A stretch of 64,000 bases of DNA from Helichrysum umbraculigerum (GCA_949592205.1 CATIUR010000001.1:239152750-239216749); one strand, 5' to 3'; positions 11,618 through 23,679 are shown, counted from the first letter of the stretch. Numbers and translations are program-made. Notes: generated by a model not told the origin, from the sequence alone.

Positions 11618-12355
11618 TCATGACCGGTAAACATCGGCAAACCTTCTAATGTTGTGGCACATCATATCCTCCATGTCCATGTAGGTGTAACTCTCCGTGT
11701 CTCTCCATATCTATAAGCCAAATTCAATTAACAAGCTAAGTAACTTAGTAACATACAACAAGAAAATTTATTACAAGTTATCAAATTTGTGATTGTGAAC
11801 ACTTACTTCAGTTGGGCATCTTGCTTGGTTAGTCATCATCATGATGAACATATTCTTCATAACGTAGTAACCAGATTCCCAAATTGAATATTGTTGTGGG
11901 GAGTTCACCATATTCCAATTCCAGCTCCCGAGATCACACCTAACAATAAAATATTATTAACTACATTTTATCTTAAAATAATATACATACTGAGAAACTC
12001 TTACTCTTCCAACCAAGCAACAAATGGATAATCATTCTTAGTTGTTGAACCCATCATTGAATCTAAGATGTAGCCCGTACGCTTGACATTGTCGAGAATG
12101 AAGAGGATCCACCGAGTATTCCTAATTAAAGAAAATTTTAGATATATATTATTGTAAATAAATTAAGTAGTTATAGTTAAAACCATAAAGCATATAGCCA
12201 ATAATGCTAAAGAAAGCGTTTAGCGGGATGAAGATTGCATACGATTTCATGTTGAACGCATAGATGATAAAAAAACAAGAAGATCGCGGAATGTGAGGAA
12301 AAGATAACGGAAGACCATTTTCCATCCAATCCTTCAAACCGTTTACATATTTCAA
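11618..12355 (-). pseudogene. Second Ulp1-like protease remnant (CACTA element C), catalytic residues lost
   Basis: Minus-strand exon-like blocks lie at about 12355-12200, 12122-12005, 11940-11815 and 11711-11618. They read, in order, NMKSYAIFIPLNAFF, TRWILFILDNVKRTGYILDSM, QYSIWESGYYVMKNMFI and MCHNIRRFADVYRS followed by a stop at 11618. The order and spacing match the remnant at 8417-10748. The active-site His is replaced by Arg (TRW for KHW) and the Cys by Ser (WESGYY for WECGYY), so a protease activity is not expected even if expressed. It lies between the CACTA termini at 11444 and 12830 and probably belongs to the latter. Confidence 0.65.
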
Positions 12356-12559
12356 ATGTTTTATTAATTGATAAATGTAGTAGAGTAAATGTTATTATGT
12401 TAATGCTACAAATTCTATTATAATAATTAATATTATGTTATCTTAATCTTAATTATATATGGTGCTTTTATGTGTTTTACTATATTTCAATCACTTATTA
12501 ATTTATTTACTTATTATATTTTCAAACAGTATATTAATTATTTTTTGTTTCGAAAATGC

Positions 12560-12830
12560 AAAAAATTAAAAGAATACATCGTTTTGATAAAACCGCCTAT
12601 AAAATACACATTTAAGGCGATGATAAAAGCACCGCCTAAAGTAATTAAGGCGGGGTAAGCTTAACCACTACCTTTTTAGTGAGTGTAAGGCGGGTTACAA
12701 AAACCCACTTTATTATGATACCAAAACCCGCCATATAACCCATTTTGACCCTACAATTTTAGTCGAGCAGCGGGTTTCCTTTTAGGACCGTCTTTTTGTA
12801 ACGCCTTAAATGCTCATTTTTTTAGTAGTG
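12560..12830 (-). mobile_element. Terminal region of CACTA element C
   Basis: Ends TTTTTTTAGTAGTG at 12830, the complement of a CACTA-type terminus (CACTACTAAAAAAA). It is preceded by repeated GGCGG/CCGCC words (AAGGCGG, ACCGCCT, CCCGCC) that look like subterminal repeats. No matching left terminus was found; insertion or loss near 11445 may have removed it. Confidence 0.65.
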
Positions 12831-14271
12831 GAAGCTCTAAGGAAAAACTAAATGATGATGTGGAAAGCTAAGTAGCCCAGTAAATTAATATCGTTAACTT
12901 AAATGTTTAATTATCATATAGTGAAAATGAAAATAATTAGTAACATAAATTTAAAATATCGAAGTTAAAAAGTTATTATAAACAAAAATAGTACTTTTGA
13001 AACAAATTTTGAATATTGCATCACTTCTTAATAGATGATATGGAAGGCATTGTTGACGATTTTATAACTTAACGATATTTGTTTGTCGAAAGGACATATT
13101 AACATTCATTGGATCAAAGTTGTTTTAACAGTGTTGTTAATTCGTATTTGTATTAAATCATTTATTTGATTATAGAAGACTAATATTATAAAAAAATACA
13201 GCTAAATAACATAAATTATGTTTATCCTTTAGACTCATGTACGTGGTTATTTAATTAATATAAAAATATTTTATGATGTTTTTTAGACAACAATTGATAT
13301 GTTATACGTAAGAAATATTTTTGAATTGTTAGGATTATTTAATTAATATAAAAATATTTTATGATGTTTTTTAGACAACAATTGATATGTTATACGTAAG
13401 AAATATTTTTCAATTGTTAGGATGTAGTAGTTAAGGTAAAAAGTTGATGTGGCATGTCCAAAATTTGTTTTAGTTAAAAAAACTTTTTTTTTTTTTTTTT
13501 GTGTGTGTGAATTGTTAGGACATAGTTATTTAAGGTAAAAAGTTGATGTTGCATGTCTAAAATTAATTTAAAAAACCTTCTTTTATATATATGAAAATAG
13601 ATAGATGCATTAAATGATATTTTTGATTACGTAGAAAACTTTGAGTTTATTAAATGTCTATAATCTTTCTTATTTGATGTTGAATGTCAGTCAAAATGTT
13701 TACCTCGACAATGTATACAATTTTAAAAATATGCAATTATTACACTCTTATTCCATAAAAGATCATATCCAACTTCCATTTTTTCCTTCTTTTTCTTTCT
13801 TGGTTGTCATATAAAAGTTGACATTTACGGACAAATTAAACTAAAAATGAAAACACTTAGCAGCTTAAACACCATTACTGGAGGAGCCCTGTTAAACTTA
13901 AGTACGGAGTATTTTACAAGGATTTGTGATCATTGCATAAAATTTTATTATACGATTTGAGAGTAATACTTTCCTTATAACTAATTTATAATCACCTATA
14001 GCAATACAAATATACTTGTCTATATAAAACAACCAGAGCTAATTTTTATCGATCGTCACAAACGGGAGAGACGGGGCATGAGCAGTGTAGACAGCCACCC
14101 CCACTAAAAATTTTAAACAAGGTAAATTATTTGTAATATCAAGGGTAATTTAGGGTAATATTCATACTCGCCCTTTTATTAAAAAAAAGAAAAAAGAAAA
14201 AAAGAAGATCTGCATATATTTAAAAGTATTTTTTATATTTGACTCCTTTTATATATATATATATATATATA
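12831..14271. other. Intergenic, AT-rich, no gene seen
   Basis: Contains the 88-bp tandem duplication described separately, a poly-T tract near 13485 and an (AT)n run at 14251-14271. No coding sequence supported. Confidence 0.6.
13247..13422. repeat. 88-bp tandem duplication
   Basis: Units 13247-13334 and 13335-13422 are nearly identical; I see one clear difference (TTTTTGAATTG versus TTTTTCAATTG). A weaker third partial copy (AATTGTTAGGA...AAGGTAAAAAGTTGATGT) follows near 13510-13555. Confidence 0.85.
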
Positions 14272-15985
14272 GACTAGTACATAAATGGATATTTATGGCG
14301 GTGAAAAAGGCCATCTGAAGCGGTGCTCTAACCGCCCCTGATGCCGGCGACACAAAAGCCTAAACATCTTTTATAGAGGTCAAACGACCGTTTCAAAAGA
14401 ATAAATTTGAAGCGGTTACTTTACTTTAATAAATTGGTTGTTGGACAGTACATGAGGTGATCATTGGGCCAATAAACCGCTTCAAAAGTCAAACAAAAAT
14501 TCAAAAAAAAAATCACTTTTACCCCAGAAGCATATATTCATTTTCAGTTTCCCGCTAATCACCTAAATATATTCATTATTCTTGCTTCAACTTACATTTC
14601 AAATTCAAATTAGTTTTCTTTTATGAAAAAAAATAGATTCTTTTTCAACTTATATAAATATACATACACAATAACTAAAAGGAAAAATATCAAGCTGTTT
14701 TAATCGAACAAAAAATTACATATCTTAAATAAACATATCAAATTACAATAAATCAAGAATACATGGATTTGAATATAGCAATACTATACTACAAGTCAAC
14801 AATCATATATCTATAAAGTAAAACTTCTTCAATTGTACTAACGATACACTGCAACTCATCGCCTTTTCAGTAACCACTAGTCCACTAACAATTTGCCATT
14901 TGTTTCTTGAGGATACTGCAATAGATATAAACACACTATAATTTTATATTATTTTTATGTTTGTTGTATCTGCATATACATAGAAGATACATATGCTCAC
15001 CATAACAACCGATGAAGTACAACTAGATGTGAGCCGTCATCATGGACGAGATCTGAACACAAATACATATATGTAAGAACACAGATCTGATGAACCAAAA
15101 CACAGATCTAAAAAAATATTGAATCATAGTTTCTTTGAATCTTACATTAATTTACTCGTTTGCTGCCACCGTGACTCACTGTTAGTCATCACCGGATCAA
15201 CTCTTCAATTTATTTTCTATAGTGGGGAATAACTTAAATAAATCTTGCTTGTGTAAATTAGTGGGTACATGCTGGAGATAATATGTGTGTGGTGGAAAAG
15301 ATATGTGTGTTTATTTATAAGTAAAATGAGAAAAGAGAAGCAGTTATTTATTATTTTATAGCACGGTTCACAAAGAACGCGCTATAAAATAATAAATAAC
15401 CGCTCCATATTTGTTATTTTATAGCACGGTTCACAAAGAACGCGCTATAAAATAACAAATATGGAGCGGTTATTTGTTATCTCCATATTTGTTATTTTAT
15501 AGCGCGGTTCACAAAGAACGCGCTATAAAATAACAAATAGATAACCACTCATTATTTTATGTTTATTTATAGGTAAAATGAGAAAAAATTATGGAGCGGT
15601 TATTTGTTATTTTATAGCGCGGTTCACAAAGAACGTGCTATAAAATAACAATTAACCGCTTCTAACTATACTCATTTTTTTTTACTTTGGAAACAACCGC
15701 TCCACTTTTTTCTATTTGAAACGGTTCTTTACTTAACCGTTTTAAAATTGTACTTTTTTGAAGCGGGTTGTTTTAAACCGCCACAAATAACGATATTTTT
15801 TTGGAGCGGTGTTTACTAAACCGCTATAAATATAAGTAATTAGAGCGGTTTTTTCTAAAACCGCTACAAGTAATGCCATTAAACCGTTTCAAAAAATATT
15901 TTGGACCCACTTTTTACTTTTTATAGCGGTTATCACGTAAAACCGCTATAACACTGCGCTCTAAATAGTCATTTTTGTACTAGTG
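14272..15985. mobile_element. Non-autonomous CACTA element B (1.7 kb)
   Basis: Left end GACTAGTACATAAATGG (first C changed to G) and right end TTTTTGTACTAGTG form CACTA terminal inverted repeats. The flanking trinucleotides are ATA and TTA, an imperfect 3-bp duplication. Subterminal regions carry many GCGGTT/AACCGC words. No transposase coding sequence is present, so it would depend on an element of the same family. Its left end is almost the same as the terminus at 11444. Confidence 0.8.
15337..15661. repeat. Array of four ~45-bp hairpins inside CACTA element B
   Basis: Four units, centred near 15370, 15432, 15511 and 15627, read GTTATTTTATAGCGCGGTTC (first copy ATTATTTTATAGCACGGTTC), ACAAA, then GAACGCGCTATAAAATAAC. 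The two arms are complementary over about 19 bp with one bulged base and a 5-base loop. Units are separated by GGAGCGGTTATTTGTTAT-type sequence. Confidence 0.9.
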
Positions 15986-16430
15986 TTAAGTTCATTTGAG
16001 AACCACCCAAAGGTAGAGAACCTTGAGAACCAACTTCTAACCATTAGATCATGTGGATCAACGGATGTAACCAATAGTGGCAAAACTGTAAATATCTGGT
16101 TAGCAGTTTACTCATAAAGAAACTAGAAGGGTATTATTGTCTGTTCGAATTCTTGGTTTCAGAAACGTACATAATCAAATCGCTTAGTGTCAAAAGAAAC
16201 TGTCGAGCAACCTTAGTGTGCGAGATTTTTGGAAACAATATTCCACAATTCAATTTCTCTCTCCTTTTGTTCTCGTATATCCACCTCCGCCACAGACAAT
16301 ATAAATATACCGAATAAAAAATTGCTACTAGTAATAAATTTCTGGATATAAGTGTTCATATGTGAATGCATGCTTCAATTTGTACGAAAACGAATTTAAA
16401 AATATATATATAATTCGAATTCCACATTAG
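15986..16430. other. Intergenic, no gene seen
   Basis: Unique-looking AT-rich sequence between the CACTA element and a tandem repeat array. No coding potential seen. Confidence 0.55.
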
Positions 16431-16935
16431 TGAGTTATGAGTTGTTCACATATAAACAACAATATAATCGTTAATCATTTTAGTCACCCGGTGTTCATAT
16501 GTGAACAATAGTATAATCGTCTTCATCGGAATATGCTCGAATACAATTGGCTCCTTCTTGACATGGTAGTGAGTTATGAGTTGTTCACATATGAACACCA
16601 ATATAATCGTTAATTATTTAGCTTAGTCGTCCGGTGTTCATATGTGAACAATAGTATAATCGTCTTCATCGGAATATGCTCGAATACAATTTGCTTCTTC
16701 TTGATATGGCAGTGAGTTATGAGTTGTTCACATATGAACAACAATATAATCGTTAATCACTTAGTCGCCCGGTGTTCATATGTGAACAATAGTATAATCG
16801 TCTTCATCGGAATATGCTCGAATAAAATTTCCTTCTTGATATGGTAGTGAGTTATGAGTTGTTCACATATGAACAACAATATAATCGTATATTGTTATAG
16901 TCACCCGGTATTCATGTGTGAACAAATGTATAAGG
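16431..16935. repeat. ~140-bp tandem repeat, four copies, with palindromic TTCATATGTGAA words
   Basis: The phrase TGAGTTATGAGTTGTTCACA starts at 16431, 16570, 16713 and 16848, giving periods of 139, 143 and 135 bp. Each full unit contains TGTTCACATATGAACA (one copy TATAAACA) and, about 45 bp later, TGTTCATATGTGAACA, both near-palindromes, followed by ATCGGAATATGCTCGAATA. Degenerate in the fourth copy. No coding function. Confidence 0.9.
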
Positions 16936-17378
16936 TTCTTCATCGGAATATCAAGGAATGTGAACAACTCCGGTTTAATATCGTCATCTTTATCATATTA
17001 TCAATTTTATTTGTCTCTGCAAATTTTTCCTTTGGTTTTGAAAGTGTGAACATGTGCTCGTAACCTCATATATCTATTTCATTTGATCTCAGGTTGTGTA
17101 CATTTGCACTTTATTTTTACATCATCTTCATTATCATATGGTGTGATGAAATTGCTAGATTCTTCCTAGCTCATTTCGAGAGTGATGGGGGTTGCTGGTA
17201 ATATAATGTGGCATTAGAAGTCACATGTTCTAACGTAAATAGAGGATATAAAATAAACCTGACTTCAGAATTTTATGCGTTTCAATTGTTTACCATGATA
17301 TCATTAATCATTAATTGAAGAAAATTAGAAAAGACTAGTATACCCTTTTTGCTATGTTAATTAAAGATGGTTCTCTTA

Positions 17379-17939
17379 GAGCATCTCCAATGTATGCACT
17401 ATTTTAGTGCATTAAATTGCACTATTTTAGTGCAAAAAGAGAATCTTTAGAGAATATGCTTGCACTAAAAAAAAGTTGCTTCGTGTTACACTAAATCATT
17501 TTTTATTGATTTAAAATACACAACTCAATAATATACTATTTAAACTTTTTTATAACTATTATAATATAATAATAGATGTAATAACGATCATTATATTTAA
17601 AAATTTTGAAAATATAAATTGATTTTTTTTTAAATTAAGAAGTTTTTTTGATAAATATAATAGCAAATATTATATTTAGTAATGTTAAAAATATTAATGA
17701 CAAATTTATACTCAAAACATCATATAAATATATTTTAATTAGTATAAATATTATTATTTAATGTGAATAGTGTTTAGTGCAAAGTTTAGTGCAGCACTAT
17801 ATTTGGTGCAACACTAAACATTATTTGCCACTGCACTATAATAGTGTAGTGTTTAGTGCATACATTGGAGCTAGTTTTTTCCACTTTTGCACTATTTTAG
17901 TGCGAAAAGGTACGGATAACGTATACATTGGAGATGCTC
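17379..17939. mobile_element. Harbinger-like MITE, TSD TTA
   Basis: Termini GAGCATCTCCAATGTA and TACATTGGAGATGCTC are perfect complements, flanked by TTA at 17376-17378 and 17940-17942. Inside, near-palindromic GCACTATTTTAGTGC occurs repeatedly near both ends. The 561 bp encode nothing. Confidence 0.9.
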
Positions 17940-17977
17940 TTAGTTCTTAATCTTTGGGTGGTTCTCATATGAACCTC

Positions 17978-17978
17978 C

Positions 17979-18046
<68 letters not shown>
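17978..18046. repeat. (CT)n-(AT)n microsatellite
   Basis: A CT run is followed directly by an uninterrupted AT run of more than 40 bases. Confidence 0.95.
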
Positions 18047-18049
<3 letters not shown>

Positions 18050-18855
18050 TTAAGTTCGCCCCTTCAAAACTAAATTAATGACTCCCCCAATCACAAGGGA
18101 GTTAATTTAATTTTCTAAATACTATCTCTAATATAACCATTTTGAGAAAGAAATCCTAAATTTTTACTGTATTATATTGAATAAATTTTATAAAATTTAA
18201 TTATTCATTATCCGTATTCGTTGATTTTTTATATTTATTGATTGTATAAAGTGACATACTTGGAAAAATAGTGAATTCTAAGACAAAGTGGTAATACAAA
18301 ATTTAAAGTATACTTACCAACTAAGCAACATGTGATGTTTATGGAGTAAGACAAAAGGTTTATTAATTAGTTATTACCATCCCTATATGATGTGATAAAC
18401 CAATTATTAAATCAAATTGATTGTGTCTGCCTAATTAATAAGTATGCCATGTGATTAGCAATTGCATTTTTAATTATTATCGTAAAAAAATGAACAGTAT
18501 GCAACGCCACTTTTATGTTTCTCCATTTCTCATTTGGGTCAATTCAATTCATTATTAATGTTTTTATAAACCACAAACTTTTCTTATTATATAATTGTAA
18601 GCTCGAAGCTAACAAGAAACTAGCTAGAAACTAGAGAAGAAAGGTAGGTTAAAGCTATAAATTAAAAACGTACTTACTTTTTTGTACTAAGGTGGGTAAT
18701 GTACCCACTTTATTATCAACGTGAATAATTAACTCTTAGGTTTTGTTCCAATGTTAGTAACATGATACTTTAATCAACGTTTAATGAATTGGCATGATAC
18801 GTTAGATATATCTAGTGTACTTAAACTTTATCTGTTGATGAAATTTATTTGTTAC

Positions 18856-19003
18856 TATAACACCCCTCATTTAGTAACCATTATTATATTGGTTTTGACT
18901 CGAAAGCGTAAGTCCCACGATGTATTTCATCAATACTATATATAAAATGCGTGTAAGATTTTTCAAAACATGATACACGACTTCCTATAAAACTATTTCA
19001 ACA

Positions 19004-19069
<66 letters not shown>

Positions 19070-21715
19070 AAACGAGGTGTTATGGAAATTCAAACTTTTC
19101 TATTATTAAAATATATCAGAGTCGGACGCTGGTCAAACATTCTTTCAACATCCAAACTTCCTGCCCATCCCAAAGTATCTCAAAATCATAACCTGCATGA
19201 AGTGGGTAACAACGGGATTAGCATAAAGCTAAGTGAGACATATCTGTAAATAACAGTACAACTTAGCTACAACAATTAATTACAGCAATTAATTATAACA
19301 CAGAACACTCAAGAGGATCGGTGGTTCTTGAGGCAACTTCCTCAAGAACTCTTATCAACCACCTGTATCAACATATACAGCAACACCGATAGCTTGAATT
19401 GTTCAACCGAAACAACTAAGCCCAACCAACCTTGTTGACCTCTGAGCAACACGTATAATGCCAACAGCAAAATAACACAACAGATCAAGTAAACAATGTA
19501 TTCAACAATATACACAACCAACTACAATTAATCGTTGTAACCAACTGTTACAACTAAATCACGTTTAGGGTTACAGGTCCACTCACCGAATACCTCAGAC
19601 GCCACTCAGTAGTCTAATGTCACTAAGTCTCTTCCGAATCTGAGAATATAATTAAAAACCGAGTCAGTAACCCAATAATCATCAGTAGTAATATAACATA
19701 TATATTTACATGTTGTCGAAAATCAAATGATTCAATATTTACCAAGTCGCAATGATTCATAATACTTCATACTCATTTTTAACAACTAGTCATACTTATC
19801 AAGTTATAACATTATTTATAGCTTATTTATTTAAACCGCTTATAACACTATGGTTTAATACCGTATTATCTTCATATAATACTTACATAGTCAATGTAAC
19901 ATTTCAGCTACACCAATACTTCAATTAATATAATTTTCATTATATGATCAGCTATGTAATTGTATTCATTTACAAGTACTTATCTGCACTATTTCCCTTT
20001 ACAAACCACTAATGATATACATCCTAATTCTCATAATATATCACATTCATATTATCACATATTGAATAACAAGAATACATATATCATCATGTGTTTTGCT
20101 TACCACGTGATCATTAATCGTATACCAGCAAGTTCAATAACCAAATATAAGTTAATATGTCACCTCCTAACATATAACTTATATTATCACATACATATAT
20201 ATTTATATATTCTTAATTATGTTTGACCAAGCATACATATGTATTATCATTGAATGAACTTAGAACAAAAACAAAACGAAACAAAAGAAACCCCAGGCCG
20301 CCGGGTAAGGCCTTGGAGCCACCAAGTCAGGCTGTTAAGCCGTCGGCTTTCATGCCCAGGCCGCCGGGTGAATATTATCTCGAGCAACAGAACTAAAACG
20401 CCTAATTAATCTTAAACAAGCAGCCGGCTTGGCCTAAAGGCCGCCGGTTTCCTCCCATTCTACCTGAAGCCGCCGGCTTTGGCCATAGGCCAGCCGGCTT
20501 CATGCCATTTTGGTCCAAATCGAGCAGCAGCAGTTAGCATAAACTTATCTCTAATCAAACCCAATTCAATTTACTCTATTTCTCAACTTTAAAATAAACC
20601 AATTCATATCCAAATTGTTTCTGCAACATTAACAAGTTCTAACATTGATAAGTAATATTTACTATCATCAATTTACAACTTCAATTCAAATAACTCATTT
20701 CACTTTATTTAGTTAAATTTCATTCTTCATAATTATGTACCTTATTATGCATATGATCTCTAATACATTAATATGTAGATGAACCTCAAACATATTATCA
20801 AATTGAAATTAGTACAAGAAGCAATCGGCTCAAAAGGTGAAGCTGCCGGATCACCATCACCACCCACCAGGTGGGTGTCGTGACCCGTCGGCTCTCCCCC
20901 TTTGTGACACCGAGAACAGCAACAGCAGATAAAATACTTCCAAACACATACCACATAGTGAATAACTCATGTTCTCAGTTATAATTTCGACATGGCAAGC
21001 TTTCTAATCTAAATTAAAGTTACCCAAGCATCAATCAACTCATCAATTTCATCATGTTTCTATAATACCTAATTTTTTTAAACAAAATTTAATCCATAGT
21101 TTAACAAAAGTAAGAGCACTTACAAATAAAGGAGAGGAACAAGATGGTTAATTCAATACTACCATCAAATCTTCACTTTCCATTTAATTCTATGTTTTTG
21201 ATCTTTCTTATTGTGGAGAGTTTAAGAAAAAGGGGTGAATTTAAGAAGAAGATAGGGAATAAGAAATAGGGGTTTTCTAGAGCCACCCCACAATTACTAG
21301 GGATACCTCTGGCCCACTTGACTCTTATGCAGGTATACCCAAAAAGTAAAAAAAAAAAACATGATATGATTGATTAGATGGGCCGGGGGTAAAAGATGGA
21401 AAAAAGTGGGCTGGGGGTATCTATAGCATGACCCAAATAAATAAAGGAACCGAGAAAGATAAAAAAAAATACAAGTCGGTCTCCAACCGACTCCCATTTT
21501 AAATTTAATCCCCTTCTAATCTATTGTCTGGAACCTGAAAACCATTCCACGATTCCAAGACTTTTATATTTCTTTCGTCTTTATTAATTTAAAACATTTA
21601 ATATTTTATCTGTCACAATAACCCATGTGACATTTAACCCAATATTTATCACTTAAATAACTAAATAAAATTGGGAATTATAAAATACTACTGGGCTCAA
21701 TTTGGGAATGTTACA
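18856..21715 (-). mobile_element. Solo LTR, gypsy-type, TSD GTTAC
   Basis: The 2860-bp unit begins TATAACACCCC and ends TGGGAATGTTACA, the near-complementary termini usual for gypsy LTRs. It is flanked by identical GTTAC at 18851-18855 and 21716-21720. Read on the minus strand it starts TGTAACATTCCC and shares a stretch near 21515-21545 (GGTTTTCAGGTTCCAGACAA) with the LTR ending at 4953. No internal region or second LTR is present, so it is a solo LTR left by recombination. It holds a long (AT)n run (about 19010-19066) and the CCGCCGG hairpin cluster at 20296-20505. No gene is supported inside. Confidence 0.85.
20296..20505. repeat. GCC/GTC-triloop hairpin cluster in solo LTR
   Basis: Repeated words built on CCGCCGG or CCGTCGG: AAGCCGTCGGCTTT near 20336-20349, GGCCGCCGGGT twice (20297-20307 and 20359-20369), GGCCGCCGGTTT near 20439 and AAGCCGCCGGCTTT near 20466-20480. 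The AAGCC/GGCTT forms fold as perfect short stems with GTC or GCC loops. A looser set (CAATCGGCT, AAGCTGCCGGATC, CCCGTCGGCT) follows at about 20822-20897. The cluster is 1.2-1.4 kb from the LTR's minus-strand start, about where the 2099-2398 cluster lies in its LTR. Confidence 0.8.
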
Positions 21716-22131
21716 GTTACCCTGTTTTTTCAACATAGGTCTTTTATGTTGAATTTAACTTATAAAATTAATGTTTCAAATGAATTTCACCAAGAAATAA
21801 AGTATAAGTATACGAAATATATCTAACGTATCATGTCATGTCATTAAAAATTATATGTGTCATCGAAATGTGAGCAATAATGATAATTAAACTGTGACTG
21901 AAGTACCATGTTACTAACATTTGAACAAAACTTGAAAAGTTAGTTACTCACATTGGAACAACACCTAAGAGTTGGTTACTCGCATTGGTAATATAATGGG
22001 TACATTACTCACCTTAGTACGAAAAGATAAGTATGTTGCTAATTTATAGCTTTAACCCAAGAAAAATTATACTTGCAAATTACATACATACATATGGAGA
22101 GTTGCAACACCAATTGACCCGTTTAGGAAAA

Positions 22132-22985
22132 ATGACCCCTCAGCGTCACCTTCATCATACTCCTAATCCTCATCTGTCTTATTTCCTTCTCCATTGCCGA
22201 TGAGGGTGCTACCATGTCAAAGCTTTTCGACTCCATTTCTCTGACCCCGTCCTTCTGGAAACCCGACACAAGCTACTGTAATTGGGAAGGAATCTCTTAT
22301 GACAACTCCAACTGTGTTACCTCCATCAAATTGCCTTCTATGTTACTCAATGGAGCACTCCCATCTGACCTCAACAAGCTCTCAAAACTCAATACCCTCG
22401 ACCTTGCATATAACTCATTTTTCAGGTCCGTACCTACTTTAGCTAACCTGACTCTCCTCCAAGAGGTATACTTCGATGGAAACGACTTCAATTCAACCCA
22501 TGTTGATTTATTTCTCGGTCTGACTAGTCTCCAGAATTTTAGCATCACCGAAAATTGATATCTGGAACCATGGTTTCTCCCTAACAACCTCACTAAATGC
22601 ACAAGTTTACGTACATTCAGAGCTAGCTCCGCTAACCTTAAGTGAACCATCCCATCTGACCTCAACAACTTCACACACCTCAATACCCTCATCCTTCAAG
22701 ATAACTCGCTCTCCGGCAGGATTCCTATTTTATCTAACCTCACTCTCCTTGAGGTCGTATATCTGAACGGTAATCAGTACACTTCAATCGCCGTCAATTT
22801 CTTTACCGGTCTCACAAATCTCCGGGATTTTATGATCGCTGTTAACTTGAATCTGGAAGCATGGAGTCTCCCTAACGATATTATTCGATACAATAATTTA
22901 AGTATAATCTATGTTGGCAACGCCAACATAATCTCTTATGTCGTATAAGAATTTAAATCACTGGGCGATGGAATGAAGTTATGAA
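22132..22985 (+). pseudogene. TMK-like LRR receptor kinase pseudogene, N-terminal part
   Basis: The frame reads TFIILLILICLISFSIA (a signal peptide), then MSKLFDSISLTPSFWKPD and YCNWEGISY, matching the start of the intact receptor kinase at 47063 block by block. Leucine-rich repeats follow (ALPSDLNKLSKLNTLDLAYN, VPTLANLTLLQEVYF). Lesions seen: the only plausible ATG (22132) is one base out of frame with the signal peptide; TGA at 22556-22558; an in-frame TGA after SANLK near 22642; a stop near 22945. Similarity ends near FKSLGDGMK at about 22985; no transmembrane segment or kinase follows. It is an old tandem relative of the 47-kb gene in the same orientation. Confidence 0.9.
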
Positions 22986-23679
22986 TTTTTTGGAATTGAA
23001 AATAATATTGGGGTTTTTTTTTTTGAAAAAATAAAATAAATAAGGTTGTAGAAATAGTTTGAATTATAGAAGAAAAAATAAATTAGTTATTAAATTAAAA
23101 TTTTTATAAAATATTTGAAGGGCTATCTAAAATTAAAGGAAAAACATAAGATTTATATTGTAAATATTGAAAGGTAAATTAGTCTTTTAGTCACATAATA
23201 ATTTAAAAGAAAAACAGAGGATTTATATTGTAAATTTTGAAGTGTGTATATTGTAAATATAGAAGGGTAAATTAGTCTTTTAGTCACATAATAATGGAAT
23301 TATTGATGTCATGAAATAAATTAAGAGTTGATCTTAATTGTTGATCTTCATCCTATGATCCTTATTCTCTCAATATTTTTCTTTTAATATATAAATAAAA
23401 ATAAAAATAAGATAAGATATAAGATAGATTTTCACTTTTGACTTAAATCGGTGCCAAAATTTTGCTGGATACATATAGGTAAAATTAAATAATCTACAAA
23501 AACTAAAAATTTTGTATGGTAAAAAAGTGGAGTATATGCAAATAAAAATATGGAAAAAAATATGATGAATGGTGAATTGGTGCTAAAAGTTTTTCAAATT
23601 GTTAATCCAATAAATAAGTAACACAAAATCACTCACATAGCACTAAAGAATTGCTAATCGATTATATTGATATTTTATA

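Larger units (their letters stand above)
18646..22058. mobile_element. Foldback / Mutator-like element with long inverted repeats, split by a solo LTR
   Basis: The left arm (18646-18850) and right arm (about 21721-22058) are inverted repeats. Both begin GGTTAAAGCTATAAATTA and share TACTAAGGTG, GTAATGTACCCA, AACTCTTAGGT, ATGTTAGTAACATG and TGATACGTTAGATATAT in the same order. The right arm has extra internal segments. Outside the arms are AAGAAAGGT (18637-18645) and AAGAAAAAT (22059-22067), an imperfect 9-bp duplication as expected for Mutator-type elements. Removing the solo LTR leaves little but the arms, so this is non-autonomous. It ends only about 70 bp before the receptor-kinase pseudogene start. 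Confidence 0.75.

Noticed and set aside
19960..20226. 88-codon plus-strand frame in the solo LTR
   Set aside because: Low-complexity His/Tyr/Ile-rich readout of AT-rich LTR sequence, no domain.
22297..22692. 131-codon open frame on the minus strand
   Set aside because: Antisense to the receptor-kinase pseudogene; openness follows from leucine-rich coding on the other strand. No domain.
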